Shown here: in pieces, positions 6,692-12,665 of the stretch
How positions within the stretch are numbered: position 1 is the first letter of the stretch
Layout: every line of letters begins with the position of its first letter
DNA from: Candidatus Nomurabacteria bacterium RIFCSPLOWO2_01_FULL_41_12
GTDB lineage: Bacteria > Patescibacteriota > Minisyncoccia > Phycocordibacterales > UBA9973
Direction: 5' to 3'
Assembly (NCBI GenBank): GCA_001787035.1
Contig: MFUY01000024.1
Coordinates: forward strand, 157-19,227
DNA length: 19,071 nucleotides
Translations under genes and position numbers: made by a program
Notes under the pieces: model-generated
Told to the model about the DNA's origin: nothing
The model's database searches: none
The model's input: only the letters and a program-made list of their open reading frames with translations

Positions 6692-9541
6692 TTATTTATA
6701 AATCTCTGCCATTTTACAATATTCGCAAACAGTCATTTTACCATAAGAATTATAATTACAAGGTCTGTTTACCCACCCGCCATTTTTAACTAAATTATCA
6801 TAGTCAGAAATGTCTTTGATAAGTAAATTAATTTCTTTTGGAGTAATTACTCTGTCGTAAAAAATTTCCTTTTTATTTTTGGCTTCTAAGAATTCCAGCC
6901 GGCTTTCTCTTACTTTTAATTTTCTTGCACTTTGTTCTAATAAATATGAATACATAGCGAGTTGACGTAAATTTCCGCTCATTCGACCTTCTTCGTCTAA
7001 TTTTTCAATTTCGCCTTTCTTCCGTACACTGCCGGTCTTAAAATCCGTCACCCTTACTTCCTTACCTCTTAAATTTTCTATCAAATCTATCTTGCCGTAA
7101 ATTTTAAGGTGCGGAAAACGTAAATCACTTAAAGAAATTGATTGCTCATTTTCGTGGATAGGAGCTATATCTTTCAATTGTCTTTCGACCCAAGCAGAAA
7201 CCACTTTCGCTACTTCCTTGTCTTCAGGTAAAATTACTTTCAGATTTTTTCCTTTGAACTTTAAAATTTTATCAATAGCAGAATGCACGCCAATACCAAA
7301 CTCTAAACTTTCAGTCTTTTCTTCCGGTAATTGCAATAAATTTCTAAAATACCATTGCCAAGGACAATCAAAAAAATTGTTAAGTAAGGACACGGAAACA
7401 TACCTATCTTTATACTTGTCTTTGACCAATTTTACTAAGCCAGACAAGTCTGCGTTTTGAGCAATTGTATTTTGTGCAACCTTTGCTTTTTCCCTCTCGA
7501 AAACTTCTTTCGGTAAATCAGCTATCACTTTAGCTAACTCTTGCTCTCCCTCTTTATGCGACTGAAGCGAATAAGAAAGAGTGCAGAATCTTTTCGCGCG
7601 AGTTATCGCCACGTACAGTTTGCGCTTGATGGCATCGAGGTCACGTTCTTCCACTTTTTCCCTGATAGCTTCCGGTAAGGTAAAATTCATTCTCTTGCCA
7701 CCCGACAGTGACTTCTCACCCATATGCGCAATCCAGACGTATTCAAATTCCAGCCCCTTAGAAGAGTGCATAGTCAGGACTTTTATTCCTCCTTTAGGCA
7801 CCACTGCAAGCGGTATCGGCTCCCCATATAACTCAAGTTTTTGAAGATATGCGACAAAGTTGCTTAAAGTAATATGGGGATTCCTTTCTAATTCTTTATC
7901 AAGCAACGGAAGAATGGTATTTAAAATGTCGTCTCCATTGATAAGCCTGCCTTCCGTAGCGCCGTCAAACGATTCTTTCATAATTATTGAGAGTAACGTC
8001 TTGATATCGTTGTTCTTTGCATCATTTTTCCATTTTGCGAGTTTGTTTAGCCACTTTTCAGCCGGACTGGCAGGAAAAAGGCTAGCAGGCCTTTTTCCTG
8101 AAATAAAATCCAGAGAAAATTCCCGCATATTCTCTCCCGCGAAAAATTTATGGGCTTCAAGAGGTTCTATGTCAGAAATTTTGTCAAAAAAAGACAAGGC
8201 CAAAGACGGCAAATCCCCGCTCCCGATTATTTTTAGAACTCGCAAAAAACTTTTTCCTTCTTTTTGGTCAAAAAGATTCAGAGCCTCAAGGGATGCGACC
8301 GGCAAATCCAGGCTGTGAAGGATTTCCAGGGCGCTTCGCACTTGAGCATTTTTCGGCATAATAATGGCACAAACATTGGGATCAATGCCTTTCGTTTTAA
8401 TATCAAGTCCAGCCGCTATAATTTCCTCGTCATCGGTATGTGCCTCTACCAGCTTTATCGGATGTCGCTCTTTACTCTGACTAATTAATTTTGCATCCGA
8501 CATTACGCTCTTAAGGAGTGCATGAGAAGCGTCCAGAATCACTTGAGTTGAGCGGTAATTGTCCACCAGGGTAATAAGTTTAGCGTCTGGAAATGTTTTA
8601 TGAAACCCTTGGAAGTGGTCAATAGAAGCTCCACTAAACCCATAGATAAGCTGTCTGTCATCACCAACCACAAAAATATCCATTTTCTCCACCAAAGCCC
8701 ACACCCGCGCCAAAAACTTATTCTGCACTAAAGAAGAATCCTGGTGTTCATCAATAAGAACATACAAATATTTCTCGCGAATTAATGAAGCCACTTCATC
8801 TGAAATTTCCACGATATGTGTCAGAGATTCCAGAATATCATCATAATCTAATAAATTCTTCTCTTTTTTAGCTTTCTTGTAAAGCTGAAGAAATTTGACT
8901 ACCTCTCTGCTCTTCTCCAGACTCTCTATCTCGCGCAGTACTTCTTTTTTCATTTCCCCCTTACTCTCGCCCTTGGTAGAAATACTCTTCTCGTCTTGCT
9001 CTAAAAATCTTATTTCCTGTTGAATGGCTACACCTAAATCTTCTGCTGTAATTCTCTCTCTTTTAAAAAGAGAAATTAGGGATTTTAAATCTTGAAAATA
9101 ACGAAGAGCATTTCCCCGTGGTCGCAAATATTCCCATTCATTATCATTTAGAATTTGCTCAAAAAATATCGCTCGGTCAAGATCTTCTAAAAGTTTCGGC
9201 GCTTCTTTTAACCCTAGGACTTTGAAATGCTCTCCGATGATTTTCATCCCGAAACTATGAAAGGTAAAAACATTTACTTCCTCCCCCGCCCCACCTATAT
9301 AACGCAGCAAACGCTCTCTCATGGCATCTACTCCTGAATTGGTAAAAGTGAGACACAGAATTCCATCGGCTTTGATGTCGGTCTTCTCTAGAATATTGGC
9401 AATTCGTAAAGCCAATATTTGAGTTTTGCCCGTCCCCGGACCGGCGACCACCATGACCGGACCATCTATCGTATCTACTGCTTTTTTTTGGGCAGGATTC
9501 AGTTTTTTATATTCCCGTGTAAATAGATCCTTTTCGGCCAT
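6692..9541 (-). CDS. UvrD/PcrA-type superfamily 1 helicase fused to RecB-family nuclease
   Basis: A 949-residue ATP-dependent 3'-5' helicase with a C-terminal PD-(D/E)XK nuclease, as in AddAB-type end-processing enzymes. Helicase motifs: Q motif LNPAQKKAV (14-22), Walker A GPGTGKT (34-40), Walker B IDEHQD (near 263-268; usual form DEYQD or DEFQD), motif III VGDDRQLIYGFSGA (292-305), motif V VLTMHSSKGLEFE (about 587-599) and motif VI LYVAITRAKR (about 641-650). Nuclease motifs: GIGVHSAID (near 748-756), YGKIDLI (near 814-820), TDFKTG (near 831-836) and QLAMYSYLL (near 859-867). Cysteines at about 724 (FFDCPWQWYF), 927, 938 and 941 match the split cysteine set of iron-sulphur AddB/Cas4-like nucleases. 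Probable role: double-strand break processing or repair. No AddB-like partner is seen in the window. Confidence 0.93.
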   Translation of the reverse strand: MAEKDLFTREYKKLNPAQKKAVDTIDGPVMVVAGPGTGKTQILALRIANILEKTDIKADGILCLTFTNSGVDAMRERLLRYIGGAGEEVNVFTFHSFGMKIIGEHFKVLGLKEAPKLLEDLDRAIFFEQILNDNEWEYLRPRGNALRYFQDLKSLISLFKRERITAEDLGVAIQQEIRFLEQDEKSISTKGESKGEMKKEVLREIESLEKSREVVKFLQLYKKAKKEKNLLDYDDILESLTHIVEISDEVASLIREKYLYVLIDEHQDSSLVQNKFLARVWALVEKMDIFVVGDDRQLIYGFSGASIDHFQGFHKTFPDAKLITLVDNYRSTQVILDASHALLKSVMSDAKLISQSKERHPIKLVEAHTDDEEIIAAGLDIKTKGIDPNVCAIIMPKNAQVRSALEILHSLDLPVASLEALNLFDQKEGKSFLRVLKIIGSGDLPSLALSFFDKISDIEPLEAHKFFAGENMREFSLDFISGKRPASLFPASPAEKWLNKLAKWKNDAKNNDIKTLLSIIMKESFDGATEGRLINGDDILNTILPLLDKELERNPHITLSNFVAYLQKLELYGEPIPLAVVPKGGIKVLTMHSSKGLEFEYVWIAHMGEKSLSGGKRMNFTLPEAIREKVEERDLDAIKRKLYVAITRAKRFCTLSYSLQSHKEGEQELAKVIADLPKEVFEREKAKVAQNTIAQNADLSGLVKLVKDKYKDRYVSVSLLNNFFDCPWQWYFRNLLQLPEEKTESLEFGIGVHSAIDKILKFKGKNLKVILPEDKEVAKVVSAWVERQLKDIAPIHENEQSISLSDLRFPHLKIYGKIDLIENLRGKEVRVTDFKTGSVRKKGEIEKLDEEGRMSGNLRQLAMYSYLLEQSARKLKVRESRLEFLEAKNKKEIFYDRVITPKEINLLIKDISDYDNLVKNGGWVNRPCNYNSYGKMTVCEYCKMAEIYK

Positions 9542-9547
9542 AATTAC

Positions 9548-9556
9548 ATCTTATCA
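9548..9556 (-). promoter_or_regulatory. Extended -10 promoter of the helicase-nuclease
   Basis: TGATAAGAT on the minus strand, 6 bases before the ATG at 9541. A second overlapping match, TGATATGAT (9561-9553), includes the stop codon of the upstream gene. No Shine-Dalgarno site precedes the start. Confidence 0.5.
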
Positions 9557-9558
9557 TA

Positions 9559-10011
9559 TCAGCCAAATCTGGATTTAGAGAGCGGATGCAAATGCGCGGC
9601 AATACCAATGGCAGTGGCTATAATAAGAAGGTTTTTTATAATATATTGCCCTTCTAGGGTAGGCACCAGAAACCCGCTCCACGTAACTTCCGGTAAAATA
9701 AATAAAGGCATAATCGTCATAATCATATGCAAGAATAATAAAGGTATAACAACACGTTCAAAGCCGGGAATAACGAAAAGAATTCCGATTAAGCATTCAA
9801 AGAGGCCAAAAAGAATGATAAAATTGCCAAAGCTTATAATATTGATGGTCTGTTCAAAAAGTTGTTCCACCAAATGACTGGCAGGACTAAGTCCGATGAC
9901 TTTCAAAAGTCCAAAATAGAAAAAAACCACAAACAGGCCGAAGCGCGCGACAGGCATTGAGACGCGGTGGAAAAAGTTTATCAGCCTAATATCTATCGTA
10001 CGTATATTCAT
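9559..10011 (-). CDS. DoxX-like membrane protein
   Basis: A 150-residue protein with four membrane helices at about residues 20-41, 57-80, 86-105 and 125-143. The first helix with FFYFGLLKVIGLSPA, the second with FGLFECLIGILFVI, and LEGQYIIKNLLIIATAI before the last helix follow the DoxX / DUF417 arrangement (GLLK after helix 1, Gly-Glu/Ala in helix 2, KN/KD before helix 4). DoxX-family proteins are found with oxidoreductases, but their exact role is unsettled. It follows the 136-residue membrane gene by 5 bases, without a Shine-Dalgarno site, so the two are probably co-translated. Confidence 0.72.
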   Translation of the reverse strand: MNIRTIDIRLINFFHRVSMPVARFGLFVVFFYFGLLKVIGLSPASHLVEQLFEQTINIISFGNFIILFGLFECLIGILFVIPGFERVVIPLLFLHMIMTIMPLFILPEVTWSGFLVPTLEGQYIIKNLLIIATAIGIAAHLHPLSKSRFG

Positions 10012-10016
10012 ATATG

Positions 10017-10427
10017 CTAGCTATTTTTATCAGCCAAAAACACGCCGCGAAGCGTCTTGGTGGAAAGATAGGTGGCAAAGAAAAAGATAATAGCCAGGAT
10101 TTGGTTTGTCCAAAAAAACGCTCCGTGAATATCTTTTATCGTCTTTTCAGCCGGCAATAAATCAATGTAAGTCATGACAGCATAGTATTCAAAAAAGACA
10201 AACGCAATGACTGGAATAATCGTATTTAAGAAAATAACCCATTTCTGTTTTGGGTTCATCAGTCCGCCAAAAACAGCCAGAACAAGGGAACCAATAATAG
10301 AAAGTGACAATGGCTCGCTGATAAGGGAACGGAAGAAAGGATAAGAAGACACCATTATTAGTCCGGCAATAATGAATAATATTCGTACTGTATCCCCATA
10401 ATAATGTTCCAACGATTCTTTATCCAT
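10017..10427 (-). CDS. Four-helix membrane protein of unknown function
   Basis: A 136-residue protein that I do not recognise. Hydrophobic segments at about residues 14-32, 39-56, 63-88 and 103-122 are followed by a charged tail (LADKNS). The N-terminus is acidic and probably cytoplasmic. It is the first gene of a two-gene unit with the DoxX-like gene, behind its own promoter. No catalytic motif or heme-like His pattern is visible. Confidence 0.75.
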   Translation of the reverse strand: MDKESLEHYYGDTVRILFIIAGLIMVSSYPFFRSLISEPLSLSIIGSLVLAVFGGLMNPKQKWVIFLNTIIPVIAFVFFEYYAVMTYIDLLPAEKTIKDIHGAFFWTNQILAIIFFFATYLSTKTLRGVFLADKNS

Positions 10428-10436
10428 AATCTTTTT

Positions 10437-10466
10437 ATTATAACAGACCCGATACTTTTAAAGCAA
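10437..10466 (-). promoter_or_regulatory. Promoter of the 136-residue membrane protein-DoxX unit
   Basis: Minus strand TTGCTT (10466-10461), 18-base spacer, TATAAT (10442-10437) with TGT before it (extended -10), then 9 bases to the ATG at 10427. Any 5' leader would be about 0-3 bases. Confidence 0.6.
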
Positions 10467-10486
10467 ATTAAACGCTCTATTTTATC

Positions 10487-10951
10487 TTACCCTTTTATTT
10501 TAATTTCTTGAAACATGCCGTCATTCCTCCCCAGTTCAAAATTGCCAAAACGAACCCAATTCGGGGTTATTTTCATAAACATAACTTCGCTGGTGTCCAT
10601 CTGGCTGATGGGCGGAACCAGATTCCTTTCAGTCGCCAGTGTCACGAGTTCGGGAAAGAGCCATGTTTGAGCTTTTGGGTCAGTCACAATACTGAGCGTG
10701 CCTTCCAATTGAAGCGTCTTCGGAGGATTTTCCGTAAAGACCACGAAAGAAATGTTGGGATTTTTCATGCCATTTTTATATTTCCTGCTGCCCGCGCGGG
10801 TAATAAAATATATATTTAAATTCTCGTCAAAAGTATAATACACGAATGCGGACTCCGGCTTGCGGTCTTCTGTCACAGTGCTTACTGTGCAAAGTTTTTG
10901 CTTGTCCCCCTTAAGAAAAAAGATTATCTCTTCCAAAAGTTTGTTATCCAT
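10487..10951 (-). CDS. Pyridoxamine 5'-phosphate oxidase-like flavin-binding protein
   Basis: A 154-residue split-barrel protein of the PNPOx-like family, which uses FMN, FAD or F420 in small redox reactions. Seen: LCTVSTVTEDRKPESAFVYYTFDENLNIYFIT (about 21-52; the family's strand-turn-strand with G/KPxxxxVYY), SRKYKNGMKNPNISFVVF (55-72; the family's KxxNlxxNPxVsl pattern), QLEGTLSIV, and the late VMFMKITPNWVRFGNF strand with its aromatic residue. It is too short and lacks the C-terminal motif for a true PdxH, so a general stress or heme/flavin split-barrel protein is more likely. It is transcribed divergently from the gene at 11007. Confidence 0.85.
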   Translation of the reverse strand: MDNKLLEEIIFFLKGDKQKLCTVSTVTEDRKPESAFVYYTFDENLNIYFITRAGSRKYKNGMKNPNISFVVFTENPPKTLQLEGTLSIVTDPKAQTWLFPELVTLATERNLVPPISQMDTSEVMFMKITPNWVRFGNFELGRNDGMFQEIKIKG

Positions 10952-10958
10952 AGACTAG

Positions 10959-10967
10959 ATTGTACCA
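10959..10967 (-). promoter_or_regulatory. Extended -10 promoter of the PNPOx-like gene
   Basis: TGGTACAAT on the minus strand, exactly 7 bases before the ATG at 10951; there is no Shine-Dalgarno site. Predicts a leaderless mRNA. Confidence 0.6.
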
Positions 10968-10971
10968 TATT

Positions 10972-10999
10972 TTGAAAAAACAACATTTTTTGCTACAAT
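10972..10999 (+). promoter_or_regulatory. Promoter of the plus-strand membrane gene (leaderless type)
   Basis: TTGAAA (10972-10977), 16-base spacer, TACAAT (10994-10999) with TGC before it, then 7 bases to ATG 11007. It mirrors the promoter of the divergent PNPOx-like gene, with the same TACAAT box and the same 7-base spacing. Confidence 0.65.
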
Positions 11000-11006
11000 A
11001 ACAAAT

Positions 11007-11345
11007 ATGAAAACAATAATTCATTTTGTCGTTTCCGCCTTGGCTATAATTGTCACAGCTTATATCTTACCTGGAGTAAGTGTGGAAGGACCGTTGGTGG
11101 CATTTATCTTGGCCGTAGTGCTTGGGGCAATTAACACATTTTTGCGTCCAGTGCTGATAATGCTCACTTTGCCTCTCTCCATCATAACGCTCGGACTTTT
11201 TGTATTGGTCATCAACGCGCTTCTCGTTCTTTTGGCTAGCTATATTGTTCCCGGATTTGCGGTAGCTAGTTTCTGGTCCGCATTTCTCTTTGGCATTGTG
11301 CTTGCTATTGTAAGTTGGGTGTTACAAAAATTTGAGAAAAACTAA
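11007..11345 (+). CDS. Four-helix membrane protein, YvlD / phage_holin_4_2 family
   Basis: A 112-residue protein and the only plus-strand gene. Four membrane helices lie at about 4-22, 30-48, 54-78 and 86-107. Seen: the family's ILPGVSVEGPLVAFILAVVLGAINTFLRPVL pattern (about 21-51; the Asn-x-x-x-Arg-Pro is characteristic), LPLSIITLGLFVLVINALLVLLASYIVPGF (55-84) and a short basic end. Despite the family name (PF04020, phage holin family 4 superfamily IV), these proteins are common, mostly chromosomal bacterial membrane proteins of unknown role, and nothing nearby suggests a lysis module. Converges on the GC-rich cassette gene. Confidence 0.88.
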   Translation: MKTIIHFVVSALAIIVTAYILPGVSVEGPLVAFILAVVLGAINTFLRPVLIMLTLPLSIITLGLFVLVINALLVLLASYIVPGFAVASFWSAFLFGIVLAIVSWVLQKFEKN

Positions 11346-11369
11346 CTAATAGAATAATTTTTTTATTAA

Positions 11370-11412
11370 ATTAAATTGAAAAGGCCGGACCAGCAATGAA
11401 GTGGTCCGGCCT
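11370..11412 (-). terminator. Rho-independent terminator of the cassette gene
   Basis: A perfect 11-bp stem, AGGCCGGACCA (11382-11392) and TGGTCCGGCCT (11402-11412), with a 9-base loop. Read on the minus strand it is followed by TTTTCAATTTAATTT, 20 bases after the stop of the 348-residue gene. It lacks a U-run in the plus direction. It is GC-rich like the gene it follows and unlike the AT-rich DNA to its left. Confidence 0.85.
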
Positions 11413-11432
11413 GCGCTGTGATGTTTCTGGAA

Positions 11433-12479
11433 TCAGCGGAAGATCATCTCTGCTCCACATGTTTTCCAGGTGTTTTGGTTCCGAAACGGACCGTAGGGGT
11501 TGCGGCCCGTGTAGCACCTGACTACGAAATCAGGTACTCCTCGGCTTTTCCCGAAATCGTGGAGGCCAAAAACGAGAGTCTGCGAGACCCTCAGAGCTTC
11601 CATTTCATCCGGCGACATATGGTTGAAGTCGTAAGTGGTAAAACCGTATGCGGTGTACGAGACAAGCGGTCCCCAGCCGCTTGTTTTACGTGGCATATAC
11701 TGAAGACCGACGTAAGATTCCCAGTTGCGTCGAGACGGTACGAGGATCCCCGGGGTGCTGTAAAACCCCGGATGTCCGCGGCCCATCGCGAACATCGCCC
11801 CTGTCCGAACGGAGAGCGTCCCCCACGAGTAGATACGATCCAGGTTAACACTGGTTTCGTAGCACTCGTAGTTTACGTCTATATCCCTAAATTTCTCCCC
11901 GAACACCGCCTTGGCGCCATTCGAGAAGTCACTAGGAATATGAGAGCTCTCGTGACATATTTGAAACCGCAATCCAAGACGGGTCTGTTCTGACAACCCG
12001 TATGCGGCCTTTACCATGAGAGCGCCTTTGAAGTCGGTGTCCACGACTGGCTGGCCGTGTTCATCGAAATCAAGAACGCTATGAGCTCCTCCGCTGAGCC
12101 ATATTCCGAACCCCCAGCACCTCGCGGGAATTGGAGTGTCTCGCGCTGCGTCGTCGTCTTCTCTTTTTGGTAGATCCATAAAGCCGTCCCACACGATGAC
12201 GGGTGTCTCTTTGCCGAGGGAGAATTCCATGATGTCGTGTATTCCCTGCTTCGTCATGAAGGGGAACGGCTTACTCTTTCCTAAAAAGACTGACGACTGC
12301 GCCTCGTGGCGGCTCGCCGCTAGTGGTTCGATCCACGGGCGGTTCTCCCACCACTTGTGCGAGAGCCCCTTCCCCTGACAGCTCGGGAGAGGGGCTTGTA
12401 TCAGATTCTCCTGAGCCTCTACGTTCGTAGCGCCCAAGAGTACGAAAACCCCTACCAAGCAGAGGAAGCGAAGGCTCAT
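11433..12479 (-). CDS. Secreted, probable outer-membrane beta-barrel protein (DUF1207-like), likely acquired
   Basis: A 348-residue protein with a Sec signal peptide: SLR, the hydrophobic core FLCLVGVFVLLG, and an AxA-type site after VEA (residue 22). The mature part has EPLAASRHEAQSS (51-63; DUF1207 proteins have PLLADPRE..FS), GIWLSGGAHSVLDFDE (125-140), VVDTDFKGAL (146-154) and HESSHIPSDF (176-185), corresponding to the family's HxSSHLGDE motif. Alternating polar and aromatic strands continue to a C-terminus ending MIFR. This suggests an outer-membrane barrel of unknown function. Start ATG 12479 is chosen because GGAG stands 6 bases upstream and the signal peptide begins there; a TTG at 12491 would add four residues. 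GC content is far above the neighbours: two 60-base lines in it count 36/60 and 35/60, against 15/60 in one ligA line. The family call is by pattern only. Confidence 0.8.
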   Translation of the reverse strand: MSLRFLCLVGVFVLLGATNVEAQENLIQAPLPSCQGKGLSHKWWENRPWIEPLAASRHEAQSSVFLGKSKPFPFMTKQGIHDIMEFSLGKETPVIVWDGFMDLPKREDDDAARDTPIPARCWGFGIWLSGGAHSVLDFDEHGQPVVDTDFKGALMVKAAYGLSEQTRLGLRFQICHESSHIPSDFSNGAKAVFGEKFRDIDVNYECYETSVNLDRIYSWGTLSVRTGAMFAMGRGHPGFYSTPGILVPSRRNWESYVGLQYMPRKTSGWGPLVSYTAYGFTTYDFNHMSPDEMEALRVSQTLVFGLHDFGKSRGVPDFVVRCYTGRNPYGPFRNQNTWKTCGAEMIFR

Positions 12480-12485
12480 TGTATG

Positions 12486-12489
12486 CTCC
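12486..12489 (-). promoter_or_regulatory. Shine-Dalgarno site of the cassette gene
   Basis: GGAG on the minus strand, 6 bases before ATG 12479. It decides the start, and it is the only well-spaced Shine-Dalgarno site I find in the window, in contrast to the leaderless or coupled starts of the other genes. Confidence 0.65.
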
Positions 12490-12494
12490 AATCT

Positions 12495-12517
12495 ATGCGG
12501 TTTTCAAATAACCGCGT
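12495..12517. repeat. Hairpin in the 5' leader of the cassette gene
   Basis: GCGGTT (12497-12502) and AACCGC (12510-12515), extended outward to 8 bp with one T-G pair, and a 7-base loop. It sits just upstream of the Shine-Dalgarno site and marks the right edge of the GC-rich segment. There is no U-run, so it is not a standard terminator. It may be a leader structure or a remnant of the element's end. Confidence 0.5.
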
Positions 12518-12534
12518 TCACAAGAAAATTAGCA

Positions 12535-12564
12535 AATATAACCCTAAAAATCAAGATAAAACAA
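12535..12564 (-). promoter_or_regulatory. Candidate promoter of the cassette gene
   Basis: Minus strand TTGTTT (12564-12559), 18-base spacer, TATATT (12540-12535). It would give a leader of roughly 50 bases holding the hairpin and the Shine-Dalgarno site. Weak boxes in AT-rich DNA directly downstream of the tRNA. Confidence 0.35.
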
Positions 12565-12569
12565 TTAAG

Positions 12570-12654
12570 CGGAGGGTAGGAGAGTCGAACTCCTGATGGA
12601 TTGCTCCATACCACCTTTCCAAGGTGGCGCACTAGACCACTATGCGAACCCTCC
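12570..12654 (-). tRNA. tRNA-Ser (anticodon GGA)
   Basis: An 85-base type II tRNA. Acceptor arms GGAGGGT (5') and ACCCTCC (3') with discriminator G; D arm GCAT/GTGC; anticodon stem CCACC/GGTGG with loop TTGGAAA giving anticodon GGA (reads UCC and UCU); a long variable arm TATGGA-GCAA-TCCATC typical of tRNA-Ser; T arm AGGAG-TTCGACT-CTCCT. CCA is not encoded (GCTTAA follows). It lies 11 bases after the ligA stop and is probably processed from that transcript. Its 3' end faces the GC-rich cassette. Confidence 0.96.
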
Positions 12655-12665
12655 AATATTTCAAA

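Noticed and set aside
7860..8318. 152-residue plus-strand open frame within the helicase gene
   Set aside because: Antisense to conserved helicase sequence, with a low-complexity Ser/Phe/Lys composition and no recognisable domain.
11007..11345. Phage lysis module suggested by the holin family name
   Set aside because: No endolysin, phage or integrase gene nearby. This family is mostly ordinary chromosomal membrane proteins.
11418..11993. 191-residue plus-strand open frame
   Set aside because: It is antisense to the GC-rich secreted-protein gene; long shadow frames are expected in GC-rich DNA. The minus frame has a signal peptide, a Shine-Dalgarno site, a terminator and family motifs.
12472..12495. 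TTGAAA...TACAAT match directly before the secreted-protein gene
   Set aside because: The TACAAT overlaps the ATG at 12479, so a transcript from it would miss the start codon and the Shine-Dalgarno site.
11370..12570. Flanking direct repeats (attL/attR) from integration at tRNA-Ser
   Set aside because: I looked for a copy of the tRNA 3' end near the left edge of the GC-rich segment and found none, and no integrase is present.
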